A stretch of 5,585 nt of DNA from Lachnoclostridium sp. UBA7482 (GTDB taxonomy: Bacteria > Bacillota > Clostridia > Lachnospirales > Lachnospiraceae): NCBI GenBank assembly GCA_002479645.1, contig DLOO01000037.1:20256-25840 (forward strand). Direction: 5' to 3'. Made by a program: the position numbers and the translations under genes. Shown here piece after piece: positions 1 to 5,560 of the stretch; the first letter of the stretch is position 1; the number at the start of each line of letters is the position of its first letter. Below the pieces are notes generated by a model. That model saw only the letters and a list, made by a program, of their open reading frames with translations. It had not been told where the DNA came from and searched no databases.

Positions 1-343
1 TGCCATACTGTGCGCCGTAGTCAACGTAGCGAGGCTCGGTACCCCAATATCCGGCGTCCACCTCCGCCTGCGTAAGCAATCCTTCTTTAATAAGTTCATC
101 CAAATCGATGAAGTAAGGATTTCCGGCAAATGCGGAATAAGACTGGTACGGGCTGTCCCCGTAGCTGGTAGGCCCTACCGGCAATACCTGCCAGTAAGAA
201 TGTCCCATGCCGTGGACGAAATCCACAAAATCATATGCCGCCTTGCCTACGGTACCGATACCGTAGCGGCTGGGCAGTGAGAAAATCGGCATCAGGATAC
301 CGGCGCTGCGTTCCCACTGTTTTTTCTTCGGTTTCTTTGTCAT
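1..343 (-). CDS. malQ: 4-alpha-glucanotransferase (amylomaltase, GH77), N-terminal part, cut by window edge
   Basis: The first 114 codons of a gene that continues beyond base 1. The translation begins MTKKPKKKQWERSAGILMPI and contains the hallmark N-terminal amylomaltase blocks: R-S-A-G-I-L-M-P-I-F-S-L-P-S (residues 12-25), YGIGTVG (27-33), WQVLPVGPTSYGDSPYQS (51-68) and FAGNPYFIDL (71-80). Family knowledge: MalQ is a cytoplasmic enzyme that transfers alpha-1,4-glucan chains between maltooligosaccharides and works with glycogen or maltodextrin phosphorylase. The usual length is about 500 residues, so roughly the last three quarters, including the catalytic acids, are outside the window and activity cannot be judged here. 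The ATG at 343-341 overlaps the TGA of the upstream ABC ATPase gene (ATGA), which implies co-transcription and probable translational coupling. The lysine-rich N-terminus (KKPKKK) is unremarkable for a cytoplasmic protein. Identification is firm; the start is supported by the overlap and an upstream AGGAGG. Confidence 0.93.
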   Translation of the reverse strand, partial: MTKKPKKKQWERSAGILMPIFSLPSRYGIGTVGKAAYDFVDFVHGMGHSYWQVLPVGPTSYGDSPYQSYSAFAGNPYFIDLDELIKEGLLTQAEVDAGYWGTEPRYVDYGAQYG

Positions 344-1335
344 ACTTCTTTCTTTTCCTCCTGCATATAGCCTTCTATATGGCTCCCCAGTTTTTGCTCA
401 AACTCCGCATCAATATCCTCTGCAAAATCAATATCCTGCAGCTCATCCTTCTCGTAGGCTTCCCGATCCTTGGCCTCTTCAGCCGCAGAAATTTCCGCCT
501 GTTCATCCAAAATCGCCTGAAGGGAATCCTTCTGCACAATTCCCGTCTGTGACAACGGGTCTGTAGGAGCATCCTCCTCCGAAACAACCACTAACGGCTG
601 CGTGCCCGCCAAAGTATGTCCCGGGACTGCCGTTACATCCTCACGGGAATTCAAATCCACCGACATCGTTGCGGGAATCTGCTCTCCGGTAATCGGAACA
701 ATTCGCTGACAATGTCCGGCAACGCGCTTACTGTAGGTTCCCACCAAAATACCGTAACCTGCGCTGCAAAGAACCTCTAATACATCCAAATAACGATCGG
801 CATCCTCGCCCTCCAGACATGCCGTCGGCTCATCCACCAGCAAATACGCCGGGTGATGCACAATGGCGCGAGCGGTGCACACCAGCTGCTGTTCAAGAAC
901 CGTAAGCTCATGCGGGAAATACTTGCCCTTTCCCTTTAATCCAACTGCCCGCAGAGCTTCTTTCGCCATCTTCTGCTTTTTCTTATTGCCCTTAAACCAC
1001 TGATGGTGAAGGGGCATCATGACATTTTCGTATACATTGTATTCCGAAACAAGCATCGGCGCTTTCGTAATCACGCCAAGCTTCGTATGACGGGCACGCG
1101 AACCGCGGAACAGCGACCCGCCGACAAATTTCTCACCGTCAATCAGGCACACTCCGGAGGTCGGACGGTTCAATCCCGCCAACACATTCAGTAACGTACT
1201 CTTACCGCTTCTCTTCCTGCCGACCAGGGCAACCAGTTCCCCGGGTTCTACCGTAAGGGAGAGGTTGTTGACTACTTCGCATCGTTTTTTCCCGTACCCA
1301 AAGGAGCAGGTTATATTTTTTGCTTGTAAAGACAT
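340..1335 (-). CDS. ABC transporter ATP-binding protein, MacB/LolD/FtsE-like, with degenerate catalytic motifs and acidic C-terminal tail
   Basis: A 331-residue cytoplasmic ABC ATPase, partner of the permease immediately upstream. The nucleotide-binding domain spans about residues 3-215. Walker A is GRKRSGKST (39-47; the fixed G, GK and S are present but the middle is unusually basic). Walker B is YLLVDEP (164-170) with the expected acidic D168 and E169. Other motifs depart from consensus. The Q-loop position reads ITK with K91 where Gln is normal. The LSGGQ signature reads LTVLE (144-148), although the flanking FPHEL and QQ...ARAI blocks align well. The H-loop reads GTYSK with Y201 instead of His. 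Residues 215-331 form an extra tail not seen in typical 220-250-residue members of this class; its last 57 residues are about one third Asp/Glu and look helical. The gene starts 3 bases after the permease stop, with a strong AAGGAGGT site, and overlaps malQ by 4 bases. Family assignment is firm. Reduced or lost ATP hydrolysis is an inference. The substrate is unknown. Confidence 0.88.
   Translation of the reverse strand: MSLQAKNITCSFGYGKKRCEVVNNLSLTVEPGELVALVGRKRSGKSTLLNVLAGLNRPTSGVCLIDGEKFVGGSLFRGSRARHTKLGVITKAPMLVSEYNVYENVMMPLHHQWFKGNKKKQKMAKEALRAVGLKGKGKYFPHELTVLEQQLVCTARAIVHHPAYLLVDEPTACLEGEDADRYLDVLEVLCSAGYGILVGTYSKRVAGHCQRIVPITGEQIPATMSVDLNSREDVTAVPGHTLAGTQPLVVVSEEDAPTDPLSQTGIVQKDSLQAILDEQAEISAAEEAKDREAYEKDELQDIDFAEDIDAEFEQKLGSHIEGYMQEEKKEV
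357..362 (-). promoter_or_regulatory. Shine-Dalgarno of malQ, inside the end of the ABC ATPase gene
   Basis: The minus strand reads AGGAGG at 362-357, 13 bases before the malQ ATG. That spacing is longer than ideal, but the gap is purine-rich (AAAAGAAAGAAG). The site lies within the last codons of the ATPase gene, so malQ initiation is probably helped by ribosomes terminating at the overlapping ATGA. Confidence 0.55.
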
Positions 1336-1338
1336 CGA

Positions 1339-3183
1339 CTACCTCCTTCCTCTGCGGAACATCTTTCCGTAATCCGCAAAAGCAATACGGAGAAGAATCA
1401 ACAGACCGGGTACTAATACAGCAATTGCATTCCAACGAATCAGCTCACGCCACGATACCGCTGTGATATGAAGAATCCGGCAAATCAAATAACTGAACAG
1501 ATAACCGAACCCTACCGAACCGACGAAAAGCAGAAGCATTTCAACAACAAACAGCAGCATGATTTCCAGTGTGGAGGTGCCGGTAAGCAGAAGCATTACA
1601 AAATACTCCTGCGTCGTTCTGCGTTTGAAAAGGAAATACAGTAAAACGACAACCAGACCGGTCAAAAACAACGGCTTACCAACCTTTTGCAGCTTGCTTA
1701 CGATGGTTTTGACGTCGTCGCGGAACAGAATCCCCTTCGCATTTGACGCTTCGCGAACACGATACCGGGAAATCGGATCATTGCCCTCTTTCTCCAGATG
1801 AAAATTCTTCCAGGACTTCTCAACGATACCGCTAAGCTCTCTCTGTGCTTCATCCGCCGTCAAATCGGTACGAAGATACGCACTGTTTTTCATGAAAAGA
1901 ACGGTATAAAGTTTGGTTCTTTCTGCAAGATTATACGAGATGTCCGGACTCATCGTCGCCACCGTATTTTCCGGAGCAGCTCCTTCCGGCGTAGGCGTCG
2001 GAGTCGCATTGGCCGCATCCTTCGGCGGCTGGTCGGCATCCTTTGACGGATACATCTGCGCGTAATCGAACTGCACAATACCGACATAATCGTCAAGACA
2101 AATGTCCTTACCGTCAACACGATAGGTCATTCCTTCCGGGAAAAATCCGACACAAGTGCCGCTAAGTTCCCCCACTCCGCAAAGATAACCTAACGTCTTA
2201 CCAACCGAAACACCTTTCTTCTGATAATTATTTCCAAGGAAAACAAAAGTCATATGGTAAGTATTTTCTTTATCAAGGAACTTGCGGAACCATTCCTCAA
2301 GGTTTTCATCCGCGCGAAGAGCACGGTCAAACCAAATTGCCGCTACCGGTGTATAGGTCTTTTCATCCTTGACAATCGTTTCCCCGTTTACGACGCTTCC
2401 CTCCGGCAGAAACTCACCGGAAAGATAAATCGGAGAAAGATAGGTTTCATCCTTTACGGGCGCCTCTCCGTACAAATTGTCCATATTCATCAGCGGACAA
2501 AATACATACGAATCCAGACATACGGACTTTCCGTTTATCAACATGGAAGCGCCTTCCTCCAAAAAACCGGTAACTACTGCTTCCGTATTGCCATAGGGGA
2601 CACGCATCTTCAGCGTGTCGCCGACTTTATATACTTCGTTCTTCTGATAATCCGCTCCGAGCATGACATAAAGACTGTTTATGTAATCGGTCGGATGGCG
2701 GAACAACTCTTCCGCATACATACCGAGTTTTGCATCCGCTGCAGCCTCCGCGTCAGCCCAAACCGCCTTAACCTTCGCATAGGTCGCGCCGTCGAGTTCC
2801 GCATTCTGTTTTGCGCTATTACCTTCATCGACAACCATACTGCCCGGTCCCCGATAGTTGCGAATATAGACCGACTCCAGTGCAATCTCGCTGTAAGTCA
2901 TCCATTGTGCCGCATGCAAAGCCTGATTGAACTGCATCTCCGCCTTCACATCAATGGGTTCAACCTGTGCCATACCATCGGTTGTTCCAACCAGCTTAAA
3001 TGTACGTTCGGTACGTTTCGGCGAATCGGAATAATCTCCCGGAAACGCACGTCTTAACTGCCCTTCCAGGGAAATGCGGAAAATCCATACGGCCGAAGCT
3101 GCAATTAACCATAGAAGCACCAGGAAAAACAAGTGCTTTTTTGTTTTCATCGAAAATCGAAATTCCCTGTGGAATCGTCCCAT
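1339..3183 (-). CDS. ABC transporter permease-like membrane protein, MacB/FtsX-like topology, with duplicated extracytoplasmic module
   Basis: A 614-residue protein from the ATG at 3183. An in-frame ATG at 3195 exists, but only the 3183 start has a well-placed GGAGG. A basic N-terminus leads into one membrane helix (about 16-36). A large extracytoplasmic domain (about 37-500) follows. The C-terminus has hydrophobic segments at about 503-520, 537-568 (long, perhaps kinked or two helices) and 584-602, then an RRGRR tail. One helix, a big outside domain and a C-terminal bundle is the plan of MacB/FtsX-type permeases (type VII ABC superfamily), which act as dimers and usually do mechanical work rather than carry solutes across. 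The short cytosolic stretch KRRTTQEYFVMLLLTG after the second helix resembles the FtsX-type coupling region. Inside the outer domain, residues 170-227 and 311-367 are diverged copies of one module. A Thr/Pro-rich linker (ATPTPTPEG, from 393) follows the second. All five extracytoplasmic cysteines (222, 229, 335, 344, 362) lie in or next to the repeats. I do not recognise a named family and assign no substrate. Confidence 0.8.
   Translation of the reverse strand: MGRFHREFRFSMKTKKHLFFLVLLWLIAASAVWIFRISLEGQLRRAFPGDYSDSPKRTERTFKLVGTTDGMAQVEPIDVKAEMQFNQALHAAQWMTYSEIALESVYIRNYRGPGSMVVDEGNSAKQNAELDGATYAKVKAVWADAEAAADAKLGMYAEELFRHPTDYINSLYVMLGADYQKNEVYKVGDTLKMRVPYGNTEAVVTGFLEEGASMLINGKSVCLDSYVFCPLMNMDNLYGEAPVKDETYLSPIYLSGEFLPEGSVVNGETIVKDEKTYTPVAAIWFDRALRADENLEEWFRKFLDKENTYHMTFVFLGNNYQKKGVSVGKTLGYLCGVGELSGTCVGFFPEGMTYRVDGKDICLDDYVGIVQFDYAQMYPSKDADQPPKDAANATPTPTPEGAAPENTVATMSPDISYNLAERTKLYTVLFMKNSAYLRTDLTADEAQRELSGIVEKSWKNFHLEKEGNDPISRYRVREASNAKGILFRDDVKTIVSKLQKVGKPLFLTGLVVVLLYFLFKRRTTQEYFVMLLLTGTSTLEIMLLFVVEMLLLFVGSVGFGYLFSYLICRILHITAVSWRELIRWNAIAVLVPGLLILLRIAFADYGKMFRRGRR
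1341..1348 (-). promoter_or_regulatory. Strong Shine-Dalgarno of the ABC ATPase gene
   Basis: The minus strand reads AAGGAGGT at 1348-1341, 5 bases before the ATG at 1335. It lies inside the last codons of the permease gene, whose TAG occupies 1341-1339, so the two genes are packed as one transcript with independent strong initiation for the ATPase. Confidence 0.8.
2083..2253 (-). repeat. Internal protein repeat, copy 2, in the permease extracytoplasmic domain
   Basis: Encodes residues 311-367. It has the same order of landmarks as copy 1: VFLGNNYQK, VGKTL, GFFPEG, then GKDICLDDYV. Two extra cysteines (335, 344) occur only here. The two copies start about 141 residues apart, so they are separate modules and not tandem neighbours. 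Confidence 0.7.
2503..2676 (-). repeat. Internal protein repeat, copy 1, in the permease extracytoplasmic domain
   Basis: Encodes residues 170-227 (614-residue numbering). Shared landmarks with copy 2 are V-x-L-G-x-x-YQK, VG-x-TL, GF-x-x-EG, and GK-x-x-CLD-x-YV. By hand alignment with a single one-residue gap, about 23 of 57 positions are identical. A further Cys (229) lies just after this copy. Confidence 0.7.
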
Positions 3184-3188
3184 AGCCC

Positions 3189-3193
3189 CCTCC
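3189..3193 (-). promoter_or_regulatory. Shine-Dalgarno that decides the permease start
   Basis: The minus strand reads ATGGAGGGGGCTATG from 3195 to 3181. GGAGG at 3193-3189 sits 5 bases from the ATG at 3183-3181 and itself overlaps the upstream in-frame ATG at 3195-3193. The upstream ATG is preceded by a T/A-rich stretch with no Shine-Dalgarno, so 3183 is preferred and the first four codons of the longer reading are probably untranslated. Confidence 0.7.
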
Positions 3194-3253
3194 ATCTGAT
3201 AAAAAGTAGCGCAAATACAATTACCTTCCGCTGCGCCCCATTTTCACATATAC

Positions 3254-3282
3254 ATCATATAACACTTATGCTGAAAACACAA
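3254..3282 (-). promoter_or_regulatory. Candidate sigma-A promoter of the permease-ATPase-malQ operon
   Basis: Minus-strand -35 candidate TTGTGT (3282-3277) and -10 candidate TATGAT (3259-3254) are separated by exactly 17 bases. The -10 matches TATAAT at five of six positions; the -35 matches only the TTG core. Transcription would start near 3247, giving an untranslated leader of about 64 bases. It lies immediately downstream of the metG terminator hairpin, so an activator or terminator read-through could modulate it. This is a motif match only. Confidence 0.4.
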
Positions 3283-3325
3283 GAATTTCAGGGAAATGTA
3301 ATATAAATGTAACATTTCCCTGAAA
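3277..3325 (-). terminator. Perfect 14-bp inverted repeat after metG; probable intrinsic terminator
   Basis: The arms TTTCAGGGAAATGT (3286-3299) and ACATTTCCCTGAAA (3312-3325) are perfectly complementary, with a 12-base loop. On the minus strand the stem starts 26 bases after the metG stop and is followed by a T-rich tail, TTCTTGTGTTTT. The stem is only moderately GC-rich and the T-run is interrupted, so termination may be incomplete. The loop and left arm also contain a second symmetry: AAATGTAA occurs twice, 11 bases apart (3294-3301 and 3305-3312). An operator role is therefore a possible alternative or addition. Confidence 0.6.
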
Positions 3326-3351
3326 CTCATCTTTCGTAATACTTCAATTCA

Positions 3352-5409
3352 TCAGCAAATCGGCGCGCCTGCGGGCATCGGCTTCTCAGGAGTCATCAGC
3401 GACAACTCCCCATCCTCATTTTCCGCACACAAAAGCATACCCTCGGAACGGATTCCGGCGAGGGTTGCAGGTTTTAAGTTCACAAGAACCATAACCTTCT
3501 TGCCAACCATTTCCTCTGCACGGTAAGCCTTCTTGATGCCTGACACAATCTGAAGCACACGGCTTCCGACCTTTACCTGGGAAACAAGAAGCTTTTTGGA
3601 CTTTGGAACCTCCTCGCACTTAAGAATCTGTCCAACCCGGAACTGGAGGGAATCAAAGACATCATAGGTAACTTCCGCCTTTGGCTCGATATCCATCTCG
3701 CCGTTATCCTCGGTGGATGCCTCTGCGGGCTTAGCCTCAGCCTTCGGTGCCTCGGCAGCCTTGCCCTGCTTTGCATTTACTGCTGCGATGCGAGCCTGTT
3801 CCTCTTCGTATTCCTGCTTCTGCTTTGCCTGAATCTCCCGAACCTTCGGTTCGATTTCCTTCCAGTCAAGACGAGCGAAGAGAATTTCCGGCTTCTCGGT
3901 TACACGGTTACCACTTTCGCCAAGACCGAAGGCAGCAAGCTCGTCGATACCGCGAAGACTGCAATTGAACTGTGCGGCGATACGCTCTGCGGTCTCCGGA
4001 AGGAAGCTCCCAAGAAGACTCGCGCCGATGATAATTGCCTCGCTCAGATTGTAGAGTACCTCCCGCAGACGCTCCTGCCTGCTCTCATCCTTCGCAAGCG
4101 CCCAAGGCATGGTTTCGTCGATATATTTGTTGCAGCGCTTAAATACGGTGAAGATTTCACCGATAGCATCTGCCACACGAAGCTCGGTCATCTTTGCCTG
4201 AACCTTACCGGCAGCAGCAAGAACAGCCTCCTTCAATTCCTCATCAACAGGTTCGGTAACGCCGGTTCCGGTTACGACGCCGCCAAAATACTTGTTGCTC
4301 ATGGAAATGGTACGATTTACCAGATTTCCGAGCGTATTTGCCAGATCGGAGTTGGTACGCTCAACAACGAGCTCCCATGTAATAATCCCGTCATTTTCAA
4401 AAGGCATCTCATGAAGAACGAAGTAACGAACCGCATCCACGCCAAAAAGATTTACCAAATCATCGGCATAAATAACATTTCCGCGGCTCTTGCTCATCTT
4501 CTCGCCGCCCTGCAGAAGCCAAGGATGACCAAACACCTGCTTCGGAAGCGGAATATCGAGCGCCATCAGGAAAATCGGCCAGTAAATGGTATGGAAACGG
4601 ATGATGTCCTTCCCGATAAGGTGCAGGTCAGCCGGCCAAAATTTGCCGAAGCTGTCTGCGTTGCTGCCGTCTGCATCATAGCCGATACCGGTGATATAGT
4701 TAGTCAGCGCGTCAAGCCATACATAAACAACATGGCGATTGTCGAAATCTACCGGAATGCCCCACTTGAAGGAGGTACGGGACACACACAAATCCTGAAG
4801 ACCCGGCAGCAGGAAATTGTTCATCATCTCGTTCCTGCGGCTTACAGGCCGGATAAATTCGGGGTGGGTGTTGATGTGCTCAATCAGGCGGTCAGCGTAT
4901 TTGCTCATACGGAAGAAATAAGCCTCCTCCTGTGCGGGCTGTACCTCACGGCCGCAGTCCGGGCATTTGCCGTCCACAAGCTGTGACTCGGTCCAGAAGG
5001 ACTCGCACGGAGTACAGTACAGACCTTCGTAGCTTCCCTTGTAGATATCGCCCTGCTCATAAAGCTTCTTAAAGATCTTCTGTACCTGGCGCTCATGATC
5101 CGCGTCGGTGGTACGGATGAATTTGTCATAGGATGTGCCCATCAAATCCCAGATACCGCGAATCGTACCGGCTACACCGTCAACAAATGCCTTCGGTGTA
5201 GTCTCAGCCTCCGCAGCCTTAATTTCAATTTTCTGACCGTGCTCATCGGTACCGGTCTGGAAGAATACATCGTATCCCTCGTAACGCTTAAAGCGCGCAA
5301 TGCTGTCTGCCAGAACAGCTTCGTAGGTATTGCCGATATGCGGCTTACCGGAAGTGTACGCAATGGCAGTAGTAATGTAGTAAGGTTTCTTTTTGCTGCA
5401 ATCACACAT
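3352..5409 (-). CDS. metG: Methionyl-tRNA synthetase with C-terminal tRNA-binding domain
   Basis: A complete 685-residue class I aminoacyl-tRNA synthetase that charges tRNA-Met with methionine using ATP in the cytoplasm, supplying both initiation and elongation. Landmarks in order: the HIGH-type motif HIGN (24-27) after ITTAIAYTSGKP; a zinc knuckle with Cys132, Cys135, Cys149 and Cys152 (C-x2-C, x13, C-x2-C); WGIPVD (216-221); KMSKS (304-308); the anticodon-binding helical region with NKYIDETMPWALAK (427-440), whose Asn and Trp belong to the block that reads the CAU anticodon; a charged Ala/Lys/Glu-rich linker (about 530-580); and a C-terminal OB-fold tRNA-binding domain of the Trbp111/EMAP type (about 583-685; VGQILKCEEVPKSKKLL, then SGIKKAY and SEGMLLCAE). 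The length fits the long bacterial form with the fused domain. An in-frame ATG 51 bases upstream has no Shine-Dalgarno, whereas the chosen start has AGGAGGT 8 bases away. No T-box or SAM riboswitch landmarks are visible in the available leader. Confidence 0.97.
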   Translation of the reverse strand: MCDCSKKKPYYITTAIAYTSGKPHIGNTYEAVLADSIARFKRYEGYDVFFQTGTDEHGQKIEIKAAEAETTPKAFVDGVAGTIRGIWDLMGTSYDKFIRTTDADHERQVQKIFKKLYEQGDIYKGSYEGLYCTPCESFWTESQLVDGKCPDCGREVQPAQEEAYFFRMSKYADRLIEHINTHPEFIRPVSRRNEMMNNFLLPGLQDLCVSRTSFKWGIPVDFDNRHVVYVWLDALTNYITGIGYDADGSNADSFGKFWPADLHLIGKDIIRFHTIYWPIFLMALDIPLPKQVFGHPWLLQGGEKMSKSRGNVIYADDLVNLFGVDAVRYFVLHEMPFENDGIITWELVVERTNSDLANTLGNLVNRTISMSNKYFGGVVTGTGVTEPVDEELKEAVLAAAGKVQAKMTELRVADAIGEIFTVFKRCNKYIDETMPWALAKDESRQERLREVLYNLSEAIIIGASLLGSFLPETAERIAAQFNCSLRGIDELAAFGLGESGNRVTEKPEILFARLDWKEIEPKVREIQAKQKQEYEEEQARIAAVNAKQGKAAEAPKAEAKPAEASTEDNGEMDIEPKAEVTYDVFDSLQFRVGQILKCEEVPKSKKLLVSQVKVGSRVLQIVSGIKKAYRAEEMVGKKVMVLVNLKPATLAGIRSEGMLLCAENEDGELSLMTPEKPMPAGAPIC

Positions 5410-5417
5410 AGTTCTAT

Positions 5418-5424
5418 ACCTCCT
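5418..5424 (-). promoter_or_regulatory. Shine-Dalgarno that decides the metG start
   Basis: AGGAGGT on the minus strand at 5424-5418, 8 bases before the ATG at 5409-5407. It excludes the longer reading from the ATG at 5460, which has no such site and would add 17 residues not expected at a MetRS N-terminus. Confidence 0.85.
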
Positions 5425-5501
5425 GATAAAATAATAAATATCAAGTATGCTTTCACACATACACGGTACGAGTTTCGGTGGTAATCATGAAACGACTGAA
5501 T

Positions 5502-5558
5502 TCCTCTGCGCGCGAGTGCGCATCCTCTAGGGGATTTCCTATTTTGCCGTAGGCAAAA
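5502..5558. repeat. Cluster of short palindromes upstream of metG, possible dispersed intergenic repeat
   Basis: Three symmetric elements follow each other with almost no spacing. TGCGC/GCGCA arms (5507-5511 and 5518-5522) have a 6-base loop and are bracketed by two direct copies of TCCTCT (5502-5507, 5523-5528). The near-palindrome ATCCTCTAGGGGAT (5522-5535) has one G-T mismatch pair. TTTTGCC/GGCAAAA arms (5542-5548, 5552-5558) have a 3-base loop. The GC-rich, hairpin-dense makeup contrasts with the AT-rich metG leader next to it. This pattern is typical of REP- or MITE-like intergenic repeats, but copy number cannot be seen from one window. It could alternatively be leader RNA structure if the metG promoter lies further upstream. 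Confidence 0.45.
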
Positions 5559-5560
5559 CG

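Noticed and set aside
235..552. Plus-strand open frame across the malQ start and the ATPase tail
   Set aside because: It is antisense to two supported genes. The apparent hydrophobic stretch comes from reading the acidic, Lys/Glu-rich tail backwards.
340..1335. ATPase gene as a pseudogene because of its degenerate motifs
   Set aside because: The frame is uninterrupted, Walker A and B are kept, and the ribosome binding site and tight operon spacing are intact, so the divergence looks selected or tolerated and not a result of decay.
2254..3057. Long plus-strand open frame (267 codons) antisense to the permease gene
   Set aside because: It lies wholly opposite a well-supported gene, has no recognisable domain or clear Shine-Dalgarno, and is rich in Arg/Ile/His as expected for an antisense shadow.
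4411..4986. Plus-strand open frame of 191 codons inside metG
   Set aside because: It is antisense to the conserved MetRS catalytic core, whose motifs fully explain the sequence. No independent protein features are visible.
5410..5460. Longer metG reading starting at the ATG at 5460
   Set aside because: It has no Shine-Dalgarno and would add 17 unrelated residues before the conserved MetRS start, while the ATG at 5409 has AGGAGGT at good spacing.
5431..5460. metG promoter using TATTAT at 5436-5431 as the -10
   Set aside because: No acceptable -35 occurs 16-18 bases upstream (the sequence there is TGTGTG-like), and the AT-rich stretch alone is weak evidence.
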